A stretch of DNA of 64,000 nucleotides from an uncultured Lachnospiraceae bacterium (GCA_910578845.1 CAJTSL010000017.1:12090-76089); one strand, 5' to 3'; numbered from the stretch's first letter, positions 48,991 to 58,621 are shown. A program made the numbers and translations. Notes: a model not told the origin generated them from the letters alone.

Positions 48991-49773
48991 ATGAAAATCG
49001 TTGTTTGTATTAAACAAGTACCTGACACAAAGGGTGGCGTAAAGTTCAATCCGGACGGTACATTAGACAGAGGCGCTATGCTTGCGATTATGAATCCTGA
49101 TGACAAAGCAGGCTTAGAAGCAGCGCTTAGATTAAAAGATGAATGTGGTGCAGAAGTTACGGTTGTAACAATGGGTCTTCCGAAAGCAGAAGAGGTTCTG
49201 CGTGAGGCTATGGCGATGGGCGCTGATAAGGGCATTCTCGTAACAGACAGAGTGCTGGGCGGTGCTGATACATGGGCTACTTCCACAACTGTTGCAGGTG
49301 CGATTAGGAATCTGGAATACGATCTGATTATTACAGGACGCCAGGCGATTGACGGTGATACTGCACAGGTTGGTCCACAGATTTCAGAGCATCTTGATAT
49401 CCCGGTTATTTCTTATGCGCAGAACATCAAAGTAGAGGGAGACAGTGTTATCGTTGAGCGCCAATATGAGGACAGATATCATGTCGTAAAAGCGAAGATG
49501 CCTTGTCTGATCACGGCTCTTTCCGAGTTAAACGAGCCTCGTTACATGACACCCGGCGGAATCTTCGATGCTTATCAGAAAGAGATTACCGTATGGGGCA
49601 GAGCTGATCTGAAGGATGTTGATGATTCGAACATAGGCTTGAAAGGTTCTCCGACTAAGATCGCTAAGGCATCTGATAAAGTGAGAAAAGGCGCCGGAGA
49701 AAAGGTTACTCTTGATCCTGATGAGTCAGTAAGCTATATTGTTGATAAATTAAAAGAAAAGCATGTAATCTAA
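48991..49773 (+). CDS. etfB: Electron transfer flavoprotein, beta subunit
   Basis: This 260-aa protein has the typical MKIVVCIKQVPDTKGGVKFNPDGTLDR start, VTMGLPKAEEVLREAMAMGADKG, and LIITGRQAIDGDTAQVGPQISE. It binds the second cofactor (FAD in bifurcating Etf) and forms the heterodimer with EtfA. The start at 48991 has AAAAGGAG upstream; the longer frame from 48949 is leader. It lies 90 bases after bcd. Confidence 0.96.
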   Translation: MKIVVCIKQVPDTKGGVKFNPDGTLDRGAMLAIMNPDDKAGLEAALRLKDECGAEVTVVTMGLPKAEEVLREAMAMGADKGILVTDRVLGGADTWATSTTVAGAIRNLEYDLIITGRQAIDGDTAQVGPQISEHLDIPVISYAQNIKVEGDSVIVERQYEDRYHVVKAKMPCLITALSELNEPRYMTPGGIFDAYQKEITVWGRADLKDVDDSNIGLKGSPTKIAKASDKVRKGAGEKVTLDPDESVSYIVDKLKEKHVI

Positions 49774-49797
49774 GGCGGTAAGAATGGAGGATATACG

Positions 49798-50841
49798 ATG
49801 AGTTTAGAAGAATACAAGGGAGTATATGTCTTTGCGCAACAGGTAGATAATGAAATCAGCAGTATTGCATTTGAATTACTTGGGAAAGCAAAAGACCTTG
49901 CAAAAGATTTGGATACAGATGTAACAGCAGTGCTTTTAGGTTCCGAGGTGAAAGATCTTGCAGATAAGCTTGCGGAATATGGCGCTGATAAGGTTATCGT
50001 AGTAGATGACCCGGAACTGAAAGTATACAGAACAGAGCCTTATGCACATGCACTTGCCTCTGTGATCAATGAATATAAACCGGAAATCGTACTGGTTGGC
50101 GCAACTGCAATCGGTAGGGATTTAGGCCCAAGAGTTTCTGCAAGAGTAGCAACTGGTCTGACAGCAGACTGTACGGTTCTCGAAATCGGTGATTTCCCGT
50201 TACAGGCGATCCCGGGACAAGAGCAGAAACATAACCAGTTACTGATGACACGTCCTGCATTCGGCGGAAATACCATCGCAACAATTGCCTGCCCGGACAA
50301 CCGTCCACAGATGGCTACTGTACGTGCTGGTGTTATGCAGAAAATCGAGCCGATCAAAGGCGCGAAAGCAGTTGTAGAAGAGTTCAATCCTGGATTTACA
50401 CCGGATCATAAATATGTAGAGATCCTCGATGTTGTGAAAGCAGTAACGGATACCGTAGATATCATGGATGCGAAAATCCTTGTATCTGGCGGACGTGGCG
50501 TTGGCAGCCCGGAGAACTTCAAGATTTTGGAAGACCTTGCAGAAGTACTTGGCGGTACAGTGAGCTGTTCCCGTGCAGTCGTTGATTCCGGCTGGAAACC
50601 GAAAGATTTACAGGTTGGCCAGACAGGTAAGACTGTTCGTCCTAACGTATATTTTGCAATCGGTATCTCTGGCGCTATCCAGCACGTAGCTGGTATGGAA
50701 GAATCCGATATCATCGTTGCGATTAATAAAGATGCGGACGCGCCGATTTTCGACGTAGCAGATTATGGTATCGTAGGTGATCTGAACAAGATTGTTCCGA
50801 AACTGACAGAGAGCTTAAAGGCAGAAATAGCTGCAAAATAA
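49798..50841 (+). CDS. etfA: Electron transfer flavoprotein, alpha subunit
   Basis: This 347-aa protein has the N-terminal Etf domain and C-terminal FAD-binding region SGGRGVGSPENFKILEDLA, GQTGKTVRPNVYFAIGISGAIQH and NKDADAPIFDVADYGIVGDL. With EtfB and Bcd it carries electrons from NADH to crotonyl-CoA and, by family knowledge, to ferredoxin. No extra N-terminal ferredoxin domain is present. A rho-independent terminator follows at 50867, closing the operon. Confidence 0.96.
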   Translation: MSLEEYKGVYVFAQQVDNEISSIAFELLGKAKDLAKDLDTDVTAVLLGSEVKDLADKLAEYGADKVIVVDDPELKVYRTEPYAHALASVINEYKPEIVLVGATAIGRDLGPRVSARVATGLTADCTVLEIGDFPLQAIPGQEQKHNQLLMTRPAFGGNTIATIACPDNRPQMATVRAGVMQKIEPIKGAKAVVEEFNPGFTPDHKYVEILDVVKAVTDTVDIMDAKILVSGGRGVGSPENFKILEDLAEVLGGTVSCSRAVVDSGWKPKDLQVGQTGKTVRPNVYFAIGISGAIQHVAGMEESDIIVAINKDADAPIFDVADYGIVGDLNKIVPKLTESLKAEIAAK

Positions 50842-50866
50842 TTGATGATAGAAATTGCTTTTTGGA

Positions 50867-50898
50867 AAACGGCACAGCTTAACGGCTATGCCGTTTTT
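50867..50898 (+). terminator. Terminator of the butyrate operon
   Basis: AAACGGCA pairs with TGCCGTTT, followed by a run of T. Confidence 0.9.
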
Positions 50899-51018
50899 TT
50901 TGCCGGGCAATGCTATTGTATTCGTCCTTGTAATGGAAATTTGGATGTGATAAACTTGGCTTGTAGCGTAGGCCACGTGCAAGAATGAGAAGAAGCATAG
51001 GGCGGTGCATAAGAATAG

Positions 51019-51108
51019 GTTGAAAAATCTAAGATTTTCAATTGCAAATTTGTGCCGGCGCTGATAGCGTCTTGGCTTCAGAGTTTGCAAGCTGAGAGAA
51101 AGTCATGG
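51019..51108 (+). repeat. Dispersed palindromic repeat family 1, copy D, with its leading hairpin
   Basis: TTGAAAAATC-taa-GATTTTCAA (51019 onward) is followed from 51044 by the element; its first 33 bases equal those of copy A inside the Ham1 fusion gene. It ends AGAGAAAGTCATGGGGATT, which contains the first possible start codon of the downstream ABC gene. Confidence 0.85.
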
Positions 51109-51797
51109 GGATTAAGATTAGGATGAAGATGATAGAAATCGAGAATCTGACAAGCGCATATGGGAAGCGGAAAATATTGCAGGGCGTGACGCTAAGCGGT
51201 GAAAGAGGAGAATGCATCGGCATCATCGGGCCAAATGGGTGTGGGAAATCTACTTTGCTTTCGATTATGGCAGGCGTCCTTGCGCCTAAGTCTGGGAGCA
51301 TTCTCTATTACGGGAAGGACGCGCTGCAAAACCGTGCTGTCTTCCAGAAAATGATAGGATATGTGCCGCAGGAGAACCCGCTCGTGCCGGAGCTTAGTGT
51401 CTATGACAACTTACGTCTCTGGTACCCGGATAAGAAAGAACTACAAAAGGAATTACAGGAAGGATTCTTGCAGATATTGGGGATACCGGAATTTGTAAAG
51501 ATGCGGGTATCGAAACTCTCTGGCGGCATGAAGAAAAGGGTCAGCATAGGCATGGCTTTATCGGGACTGCCACCTGTACTGATTCTGGACGAACCGAGCG
51601 CGGCGCTTGATCTGGTATGCAAGGAAGATATTAAGAGGTATCTTCAGATTTATTTGAGAAGAAAAGGAACGGTTGTCATTACGACGCATGAAGAAAGTGA
51701 ACTCTCTTTATGTGATAGCCTCTATGTCATGAAGGACGGGAGATTATCCCAGGTTGATAAGTCGCTGCGGGGCAGCGCATTGACGGCGGCTTTTTAA
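51105..51797 (+). CDS. ABC transporter ATP-binding protein
   Basis: This protein of up to 230 aa has Walker A GPNGCGKST, the signature LSGGMKKRVSIGMAL and Walker B PVLILDEPSAALD, with TTHEESELSLCDSLYVMKDG for the H-loop. It belongs to the exporter-type ATPases used with ABC-2 permeases. The N-terminus is unsure: ATG 51105 lies in a dispersed repeat, while ATG 51129 gives MIEIENLTSAYGKRKIL, the family-like start. Partners are probably the two ABC-2 permeases at 54542 and 55753, which lack an ATPase gene of their own nearby. Confidence 0.92.
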   Translation: MGIKIRMKMIEIENLTSAYGKRKILQGVTLSGERGECIGIIGPNGCGKSTLLSIMAGVLAPKSGSILYYGKDALQNRAVFQKMIGYVPQENPLVPELSVYDNLRLWYPDKKELQKELQEGFLQILGIPEFVKMRVSKLSGGMKKRVSIGMALSGLPPVLILDEPSAALDLVCKEDIKRYLQIYLRRKGTVVITTHEESELSLCDSLYVMKDGRLSQVDKSLRGSALTAAF

Positions 51798-51808
51798 GGG
51801 GATAGGGA

Positions 51809-53164
51809 ATGAAGATACAGGATGATTTTTATAAACGTGTGTTAGTGTTGGTTTTGCCGATGGCTTTGCAGAATTTGATTAACGTAGGCGTTTCTGCAAC
51901 GGATGTCATCATGCTTGGACGGGTAGGAGAGGAAGCTTTGTCCGGCTGTTCGCTTGGCGGGCAGGTTTTCTGGATTTTAAGCCTTTTTTTATTTGGCTCT
52001 ACATCAGGTGCATCAGTGTTAATCGCACAATATTGGGGGAAAAAGGATATTGCGTCCATCGAGAGGGTCATGGGAATCGTCGTAATGCTCACAGTAACGG
52101 TGGGGATTGGCTTTATGATGGCGGCGCTGCTCATTCCGGGGAAATTAATGTCGCTGTTCACGAAAGATGAGCAAATGATAGAGCAGGCGGTCTTGTATCT
52201 GCGGATTGTGGCATTTACTTATCCGCTTTCGGCATTTACGATGGCATATCTGAATATGTTAAAAAGTATAGAGCGCGTTACGATATCGACGATTGTATAT
52301 GGCAGTTCTTTATTTATTAATATCGTTGTCAATGCAGTTTTGATTTTCGGATTGTTCGGATTCCCGTCAATGGGCATCCAGGGAGCCGCGGCTGGCACAT
52401 TAGTGGCAAGAGTGACGGAACTGCTTATATTGCTATTCTATGTCAAACGCTTTAGGCCGGAGGTAAGGGTAAAGTGGAAGCATATTGTCCATAGGGATCA
52501 GGTGATGTGGAAAGATTTCCTGTTTTATGCCTCACCTGTTATTTTGAACGAGGTGCTGTGGGGAGCTGGTTATTCTGCTAACACAGCGATTATAGGGCAT
52601 TTGGGGAGCGGCGTCGTTGCGGCGAATTCGGTAGCGCAGGTGACAAGGCAGCTTTCTATGGTAGTCGGTTTTGGGATTGCGTCAGCGACGGCAATTATGA
52701 TTGGCAAGGCAATCGGTGAGGGAAGAAAGGATGTTGCAAAGGAATATGGCAGAAGGTTTACGGTTCTTGGGCTGGTATGCGGCATTGGCGGAGCGCTTAT
52801 CATTGTGATTCTTCGTCCGGTCATCCTATGGGGGATTGGTTTGGATGGAGACGCGGAGCGGTATCTGGGCCTGTTCCTTTATATGATGGCAGCGTATGCA
52901 ATCGGGCAGTCTGTAAACACGACATGGGTCGTAGGCGTTTTCCGGTCAGGCGGTGATACGAGGTTTGGTATGATTTTAGATATGACGACTATGTGGTGCG
53001 GATCGATTTTGTTTAGCGCTTTGGCGGCGTTTGTATTTCATTTTCCGGTACCGGTCGTGTATGGCATCCTGCTCAGCGATGAGTTTGTCAAGGTGCCGTT
53101 CTGCTTTTGGAGGTACCGCAAGATGGTATGGCTGAAAGATGTGACGAGGGAAAATACAGCATAA
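51809..53164 (+). CDS. MATE-family efflux transporter
   Basis: This 451-aa protein has about 12 spans and the MATE form: LVLPMALQNLINVGVSATDVIMLGRVGEEALSG at the start and PVILNEVLWGAGYSANTAIIGHLG at the start of the second half, the two-fold repeat of the family. It exports drugs or metabolites using a Na+ or H+ gradient. It begins 11 bases after the ABC ATPase gene, so the two share a transcript. Confidence 0.94.
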   Translation: MKIQDDFYKRVLVLVLPMALQNLINVGVSATDVIMLGRVGEEALSGCSLGGQVFWILSLFLFGSTSGASVLIAQYWGKKDIASIERVMGIVVMLTVTVGIGFMMAALLIPGKLMSLFTKDEQMIEQAVLYLRIVAFTYPLSAFTMAYLNMLKSIERVTISTIVYGSSLFINIVVNAVLIFGLFGFPSMGIQGAAAGTLVARVTELLILLFYVKRFRPEVRVKWKHIVHRDQVMWKDFLFYASPVILNEVLWGAGYSANTAIIGHLGSGVVAANSVAQVTRQLSMVVGFGIASATAIMIGKAIGEGRKDVAKEYGRRFTVLGLVCGIGGALIIVILRPVILWGIGLDGDAERYLGLFLYMMAAYAIGQSVNTTWVVGVFRSGGDTRFGMILDMTTMWCGSILFSALAAFVFHFPVPVVYGILLSDEFVKVPFCFWRYRKMVWLKDVTRENTA

Positions 53165-53244
53165 AAAAGAACAAAAGCTAGGGTGCGGAAATGAAAGCGC
53201 GGCATATCAGAAGGACAGGCGCAGCATAAAAAGGAGGGACAACT

Positions 53245-54510
53245 ATGGAGCAGTATGAGGAGATTCCCATCCCCGAAATAGAAGAGAGAATACCAAGGAA
53301 GCGTAAACCCATGTTTTTGGCAGCAGGCATGTGTGCTGCTTTGGCAGCGGTAATTGTCACCGTCATCGTGATGGTGTATGGGAAAGAAGAGCGGGCGCTC
53401 GTAAAATCACTGCAAAATCTGGCGAAAGAGATGGAAGAGCGGCAGTCACTGTGGGAAGCAGCAGGAGGAAAAGAAGGATTTGCGTTAGATACGGTTCTCA
53501 ATCTGAGCGCAGAAGAGCTTCCTATTACTTTGGGCATCGATACAGTATTACGAAAGGATGACAGAGAACGTAAGCTACAGGCAACTACAGTATTTAGTGT
53601 GATGAATAATAAATTATTGGAGCTAGGGATTTATGCGGAGGACGAAACGGTAACGGCGGCTCTGCCTTCGATCTGGCAACAGAATTTTTCATTCGGGACG
53701 AAGCGGATTGACAGGCAGTATAATGATTCTCTGCTGGCTAAGAAGTGGGGACAAATAGAAAGCGGAGAGATTTCTTGCACCCTATTCCCGGAGCAAGACG
53801 CACTATCCTGGAAGGCGATGTTTAGCCGGTATAAGGAAGTTGTTGATATTTTATCGAAGAAGAAAAAGGATGAGGATAAAGCTTTATCGGAGATAACGAT
53901 AGAGAAACTGGAAGGGGAGATCCTGATTGATAGTGTAGCGGAGCATAGTAACAGACAGTACCGGTGCAGTCAATATAGGGTAGCGCTAGTAGAGGATGTC
54001 ATACTGCTGATTGCAGTTGACGAGAATGAGCGGATTGTACGGGTTTCTTTGGAGGAGCCGTTATGGATAGAGGATAAGAAGCTTTCTGGCAGTATTTTCT
54101 TCATGGGAGAGGATAGGAGCATAGATGACATTATTGTCGAGATGCAAATAGAGCTTCCATTGGATTATATCCCGTTGGAAGAGCGCTTGTTATCTGTGTT
54201 TGGCAATCGCATTGCACAGGAAGGCACGGAAGATAAAATCGAGATAACGTTAGCGGCAGAGATGGTTTACGATGAAAGTGACACATGTGTTGTGGCAAAT
54301 TTGGATAAATTGACTGCTTCCGTCGATAGGATCGGCACTTTCCAAGTGAAAGGAAACATGACTTTTGCACCGTTACAAGAAGAAATAGAGCCTCTTTCAG
54401 GAGAGACAATACGGCTTTTCGAAATGACGGAGGAGGAATATAAGGACTTGGAGCGGCAGTTATTGCAGAAATTATGGAAGTGGAGCATTTTCTCCAAGCT
54501 TTTTGGATAG
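53245..54510 (+). CDS. Single-pass membrane protein of unknown function
   Basis: This 421-aa protein has a short acidic then basic cytoplasmic N-terminus (IPIPEIEERIPRKRKP), one membrane span (about 23-45) and a large outer domain with LVKSLQNLAKEMEERQSLWEAAG, repeated beta-type segments (KLSGSIFFMGEDRSIDDIIVEMQI, AEMVYDESDTCVVANLDKLTASVDRIGTFQVKG). I do not recognise a family. The start follows AAAGGAGGG. Its place between the MATE exporter and the two ABC-2 permeases suggests an accessory part of an export system. Confidence 0.75.
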   Translation: MEQYEEIPIPEIEERIPRKRKPMFLAAGMCAALAAVIVTVIVMVYGKEERALVKSLQNLAKEMEERQSLWEAAGGKEGFALDTVLNLSAEELPITLGIDTVLRKDDRERKLQATTVFSVMNNKLLELGIYAEDETVTAALPSIWQQNFSFGTKRIDRQYNDSLLAKKWGQIESGEISCTLFPEQDALSWKAMFSRYKEVVDILSKKKKDEDKALSEITIEKLEGEILIDSVAEHSNRQYRCSQYRVALVEDVILLIAVDENERIVRVSLEEPLWIEDKKLSGSIFFMGEDRSIDDIIVEMQIELPLDYIPLEERLLSVFGNRIAQEGTEDKIEITLAAEMVYDESDTCVVANLDKLTASVDRIGTFQVKGNMTFAPLQEEIEPLSGETIRLFEMTEEEYKDLERQLLQKLWKWSIFSKLFG

Positions 54511-54541
54511 TGCAAAGAGATAGATGGAGGATGCAAAAGGA

Positions 54542-55756
54542 ATGGATAGAGCTTTTATACTATGGAAATTGGAATTGAAACGGATGTGCAGGCTGTTGCC
54601 GGGAATGATAGCGGAGGCAGCGTTATTGCTTATTGTAATGGGCGCTATTACATTTGGGGTAACGAAGCTTCTTTATCGGGATGCGACTGTGATACAGATT
54701 AAGATAGCCGTGATAGAGGAAGAGGAAAATCCATTGACGGATTTGGCGCTACAGTATATCCAGAGCATGGAAAGCATCGCGCAAACTTGTCAGTTCCTAG
54801 TCGTAACCAAAGAAGAAGGGTTTTCGATGTTAGACCGGGGAACGGCGGCAGCGGCGCTCGTCCTACCGGGCGGCATGATAGACGGCATTCTGCATGGCAA
54901 TAATGTACCGGTGCAGGTTTATTTCCCGCAAGATGCAGGAATTGAGTCGGCGCTGCTCAAAGAGCTGACGGAGGCAGGCGTAGGGATGTTGCGGGTGGCG
55001 CAGGCACAAATCTATGGCATTTATGATACGGCACAGCAATATGGCGTTTTGGAGCAATTATCCGTTCTGGAAGCAGATATTGACCGCTTCAATCTGGCGT
55101 TTGCGTTAGAACGGTTAGCGCTTTTTCGGACGAGGGAGATTTCGGTAGCGGGCAATCTCTCTATTATACAGTATGGCATAGCAGGCGGCGTGATATTTTT
55201 CCTGTTATTGCTTGGCATGGCGTGTTATCCGATGATGCAGCCGCATACGGCGGTATTACAAAGACAGCTTTTGCGGGAAGGGGTCAGTATCGGCAGACAA
55301 TGTTTCGGGAAGTGGCTTTGTGGTTTTTGTAGCATGGGGATCGGCTTTGGCTTTTTCATGTGGCTTGTGAAGGGCATATTGTCTAAGCTTCACCTTTCGG
55401 CATGGATGCCAGGCGGCGGCCTTTGGCGATATCTGACTTATCTGATCATTTTATTGTGTGTGACGACGTTTGTTTATTTCATTTTCCAGGTTGCGGGAAA
55501 CGGGATCAGCGCGATTTTATTGTTGTTTTTCCTGTCGGTTGTGATGGTGTATTGTTCGGGAGGCTTTTTGCCATCGGCTTTTCTGCCGGAAGCGGTAAGG
55601 ACGGTTGGGAAATTCCTGCCGACAACGTATCTGATCGAAGCGGCTGGTAGCCTGTATCTGGGAAAAACGGCTCTTGGGACAATCGGTATTTTGCTGGTAG
55701 ACACTATGCTATTTGGATTAGCGGCTTATGGAATCAGGAGGAGGGAGAAGGTGTGA
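54542..55756 (+). CDS. ABC-2 type permease (first of a pair)
   Basis: This 404-aa protein has an N-terminal span (about 19-42), an outer domain of about 160 residues (IKIAVIEEEENPLTDLALQYI...VQVYFPQDAG), then five or six C-terminal spans, the ABC-2_membrane_3 layout. The VIEEEENPLTDLALQYIQSM segment is typical of YhgE/Pip- or drug-exporter-like members. GGAGG at 54526-54530 supports ATG 54542 rather than 54524. It overlaps the next permease by four bases (GTGA), so they should form a heterodimer. The ATPase is probably the product of the gene at 51105. Confidence 0.85.
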   Translation: MDRAFILWKLELKRMCRLLPGMIAEAALLLIVMGAITFGVTKLLYRDATVIQIKIAVIEEEENPLTDLALQYIQSMESIAQTCQFLVVTKEEGFSMLDRGTAAAALVLPGGMIDGILHGNNVPVQVYFPQDAGIESALLKELTEAGVGMLRVAQAQIYGIYDTAQQYGVLEQLSVLEADIDRFNLAFALERLALFRTREISVAGNLSIIQYGIAGGVIFFLLLLGMACYPMMQPHTAVLQRQLLREGVSIGRQCFGKWLCGFCSMGIGFGFFMWLVKGILSKLHLSAWMPGGGLWRYLTYLIILLCVTTFVYFIFQVAGNGISAILLLFFLSVVMVYCSGGFLPSAFLPEAVRTVGKFLPTTYLIEAAGSLYLGKTALGTIGILLVDTMLFGLAAYGIRRREKV

Positions 55757-57105
55757 GAAAATATTTGTTCTGGTTCTGGCTGATGTGTAAGCGGATGATC
55801 AAGAAAAAGGCTTTCGTCCTTTTTTTGTTGTTATTGCCCGTAATGTCGGTTGTGATAACGGCATTGGAGAAACAGCAGGACAAAGATGGGAAGACGGGAG
55901 CCGTCGCAGGTATTTTGTGGGAAGGCAGCTTCGAGGAAGATGAGCAGAAGAAGGCTAGTCTGCAAGAGACTGACTATATGGACGGAACATGGATACAGCG
56001 GCTTACGGGACTGCTTTCGGACAAAGAAGGTGCAATCCGGTTCCGTTTCTATGAAAAGGAGGCGGATTTCTTAGCGGATATTGCAACAGGGAAATTAGAT
56101 TGCGGTGCGGTAGTTCCTGCCAAACTTCAGGAGCTTGTGATGTCGGATCAGTGGCAGGGAGCTATTACTATCTGCCATACGTCTTCCAGCAGTATGACTG
56201 AAATAGTCAAAGAGAATATTGCAAGCGCCATATTTACACTTTATGCAGAAGAGAAATATGCGGCTTATGTAGAAGAGACGGAGGCATTCCAGGCAGCAGT
56301 CGAAGGAGGCAGCACGCGGGCGGAAATCGTATCTTTTGCCAAAGAAGCATATGAGACGCACCTATTAGACGGCAGCACCTTCTCACTTTCCTATCAGGAT
56401 GAAAGGGATGGAGCTATAGGACAAGCGGACGGAAAGATGACAGGAGACGGAACGATAACAAAAGAGGGAACGATAATAGGAGGCGGAACGATAACAGAAG
56501 AGGGAACGACAACAGGAGACGGAACAATAACAGGAGGCGGAAGAATAGCAGCAGATGGCACGGCAGAGAAGGAGAAATCGGCGTCGTCTGGCTTCCGGCT
56601 AAAAGGCATATTGGCGCTTTGCATTTTCCTAAGCGGCTTATGCGGACTGCTAACAGATTGGGAAGACAGGAAAGAAAAGCGGTTTATGCGGGTGGCGCCA
56701 GATTGGATGACTACTATAGTCAACATATGGGTCCCAACGCTTTATACATCCTTGATAGCATTATTTTGCCTTATCCTTACAAGGCAGTTGCCCATTCCGT
56801 TTTTGGGGATGAACGGAGAAAGCGAGACGCTTACCGGCTTAGGGGGTTTTGGCACAACTGCCGGAGTAATGCTCTGTATTGGAAAAGAGTTGTGCCACCT
56901 TGTTTTTTATCAGTTTCTAATTGTTGTATATTGTAGTATAATCAGGTTATTAGTAAGACGGCAGGAATTGATAGCGGCAGCGATACCGATTCTGACATTG
57001 GCGAGCATGATCTGTAGCCCGGTTTGGATACGGCTTTCCTTGTATCTGCCCGCATTCCGCATTTTGGAGAAGTTTTTTCCTGCAACTTATTATTTATTGT
57101 TATGA
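55753..57105 (+). CDS. ABC-2 type permease (second of a pair) with hexapeptide repeat
   Basis: This 450-aa protein has the same layout as its partner: a span at about 18-37, a large outer domain, then C-terminal spans from about residue 281. The start is GTG, overlapping the TGA of the first permease. Residues 225-272 are eight copies of a hexapeptide of the GDGTIT type encoded by an 18-bp tandem repeat, placed at the end of the outer domain just before the membrane part. Substrate unknown. Confidence 0.85.
   Translation: MRKYLFWFWLMCKRMIKKKAFVLFLLLLPVMSVVITALEKQQDKDGKTGAVAGILWEGSFEEDEQKKASLQETDYMDGTWIQRLTGLLSDKEGAIRFRFYEKEADFLADIATGKLDCGAVVPAKLQELVMSDQWQGAITICHTSSSSMTEIVKENIASAIFTLYAEEKYAAYVEETEAFQAAVEGGSTRAEIVSFAKEAYETHLLDGSTFSLSYQDERDGAIGQADGKMTGDGTITKEGTIIGGGTITEEGTTTGDGTITGGGRIAADGTAEKEKSASSGFRLKGILALCIFLSGLCGLLTDWEDRKEKRFMRVAPDWMTTIVNIWVPTLYTSLIALFCLILTRQLPIPFLGMNGESETLTGLGGFGTTAGVMLCIGKELCHLVFYQFLIVVYCSIIRLLVRRQELIAAAIPILTLASMICSPVWIRLSLYLPAFRILEKFFPATYYLLL
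56425..56568 (+). repeat. 18-bp tandem repeat inside the ABC-2 permease gene
   Basis: Eight units of 18 bp begin at 56425, 56443, 56461, 56479, 56497, 56515, 56533 and 56551, with the consensus GGAGRCGGAACGATAACA. They encode GDGTIT/EEGTTT hexapeptides. Copy-number change keeps the frame. Confidence 0.9.
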
Positions 57106-57204
57106 AACGGTGATAAAGTGGTGATAAGGAATACCCTGGCGTCTGCTCTTTTATCTTAGGGTGCAGATCAGGGTTAAGACAAGATCCCAGGATGGAAGAA
57201 AGGA

Positions 57205-58311
57205 ATGCAAATCGTAATGAAAAATACGGATGGAAAGAATATTTTGGACTATGAGACTGTGGCGTTGGATGATGAGAACAATGCGATTATCATTATCGAC
57301 CAGACAAAACTGCCGGGAGAGACAAAACTCATTTCTTTGAAGACGGGAGAAGAGATCTGGGAGGCTATTTATCTGTTGAAAGTGCGTGGCGCTCCGGCAA
57401 TTGGCGTGACAGCGGCATTTGGCATTTATTTATTGGCGAAGCAGATCCTGACGGAAGATTATGAGGCTTTCTATCAGGAATTCCGTAAACAGAAAGAATA
57501 TCTGGATTCTGTAAGGCCGACGGCGGTCAATCTCTCCTGGGCACTGAACAGGATGGAAGAGGTGTGTATAAAGAACCGGGAAATGGCAGTAGCAGATCTT
57601 AAGGAATTATTGAGGAAAGAGGCCGTATCCATCAAAGAAGAAGATATCCGGGTATGCAAGGCTATCGGAGAATATGGCCTGAGCCTGGTGAAACCGGGAG
57701 ACGGCATCCTGACGCATTGTAATGCAGGGAAGCTTGCAGCTTGCAAATATGGCACGGCTACCGCACCGATTTATCTGGGGGAGGAGAGAGGGTATCATTT
57801 CCGCGTCTTCGCGGATGAGACAAGGCCGCTCTTACAGGGCGCAAGGCTGACGGCGTATGAGCTTTTCTCTTCCGGCGTGGATGTGACTTTAATCTGTGAC
57901 AATATGTCGGCGACCGTAATGAAGAACGGATGGGTGAATGCGGTCTTTGTCGGTTGCGACAGAGTTGCAGCGAATGGCGATACGGCGAATAAGATAGGGA
58001 CTTCCGTTGTCGCGGCAGTGGCAAAGCGTTATCATGTGCCTTTCTATGTCTGTGCGCCGACGGCTACGATTGATAGGAATACGCCGACAGGAGCGGATAT
58101 AACGATTGAACAGCGTCCTGATCATGAAGTGACAGAGATGTGGTATCAGGAGCGCATGGCGCCGGAAGGCATTAAAGTATTTAATCCGGCGTTTGATGTG
58201 ACAGATCACGACCTGATTTCGGGTATCGTAACGGAATATGGCATTGCAAGAGCGCCATATACGGAATCGCTGCAAGAAATATTCAGGAAGAAAGAAGAAG
58301 GAATGATTTAG
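57205..58311 (+). CDS. mtnA: S-methyl-5-thioribose-1-phosphate isomerase (MtnA family)
   Basis: This 368-aa protein has LKVRGAPAIGVTAAFG, the catalytic Cys in ILTHCNAGKLAACKYG, and the catalytic Asp in FVGCDRVAANGDTANKIGT. It isomerises methylthioribose-1-phosphate to the ribulose form. No other methionine-salvage gene (mtnK, mtnB, mtnC, mtnN) is adjacent. In some bacteria MtnA homologues act with a kinase and a class II aldolase in a DHAP shunt for 5-deoxyribose or methylthioribose; that would be a possible link to the fuculose-type aldolase elsewhere in the window. It follows the ABC-2 permeases with a 99-base gap. Confidence 0.9.
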   Translation: MQIVMKNTDGKNILDYETVALDDENNAIIIIDQTKLPGETKLISLKTGEEIWEAIYLLKVRGAPAIGVTAAFGIYLLAKQILTEDYEAFYQEFRKQKEYLDSVRPTAVNLSWALNRMEEVCIKNREMAVADLKELLRKEAVSIKEEDIRVCKAIGEYGLSLVKPGDGILTHCNAGKLAACKYGTATAPIYLGEERGYHFRVFADETRPLLQGARLTAYELFSSGVDVTLICDNMSATVMKNGWVNAVFVGCDRVAANGDTANKIGTSVVAAVAKRYHVPFYVCAPTATIDRNTPTGADITIEQRPDHEVTEMWYQERMAPEGIKVFNPAFDVTDHDLISGIVTEYGIARAPYTESLQEIFRKKEEGMI

Positions 58312-58402
58312 AAATCGTCCGTTGTACAAATAGAAGCTTTTTGAGGGGAGCCTCGCAATCACCTATTTATTTTCAGGAAAGGGAAAGGATGTAGGAGCTG
58401 AT

Positions 58403-58621
58403 ATGGAAGAGGATATGATCGCGGAAATCATGAACCACTTGGATGCATCATCTATGCAAGGGGTGTATAGGATGAGCGTGCTGATGGATGAGAATGCGGA
58501 GGAAGAGAAGACGGTTTCCAAACAATGTTGTAATATGTATGGCAGGCCTGCTTCGGAGACGGTTGGATTGTTGGATATGTATACGGATATGAATGCCGGT
58601 AAGCCGGACAATGAGAGATGA
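58403..58621 (+). CDS. Small acidic protein, function unknown
   Basis: A 72-aa open frame (DMIAEIMNHLDASSMQGVYR...) rich in Met, Asp and Glu, with a Cys pair in KQCCNMYG. GTAGGAG sits six to twelve bases upstream, so translation is plausible. I do not know a family; a real gene is likely but not certain. A diverged repeat-like sequence lies just before it and repeat family 2 copy 3 follows directly. Confidence 0.5.
   Translation: MEEDMIAEIMNHLDASSMQGVYRMSVLMDENAEEEKTVSKQCCNMYGRPASETVGLLDMYTDMNAGKPDNER

Noticed and set aside
56425..56568. CRISPR-like array
   Set aside because: The 18-bp units are directly adjacent with no spacers and are in frame in a permease gene.
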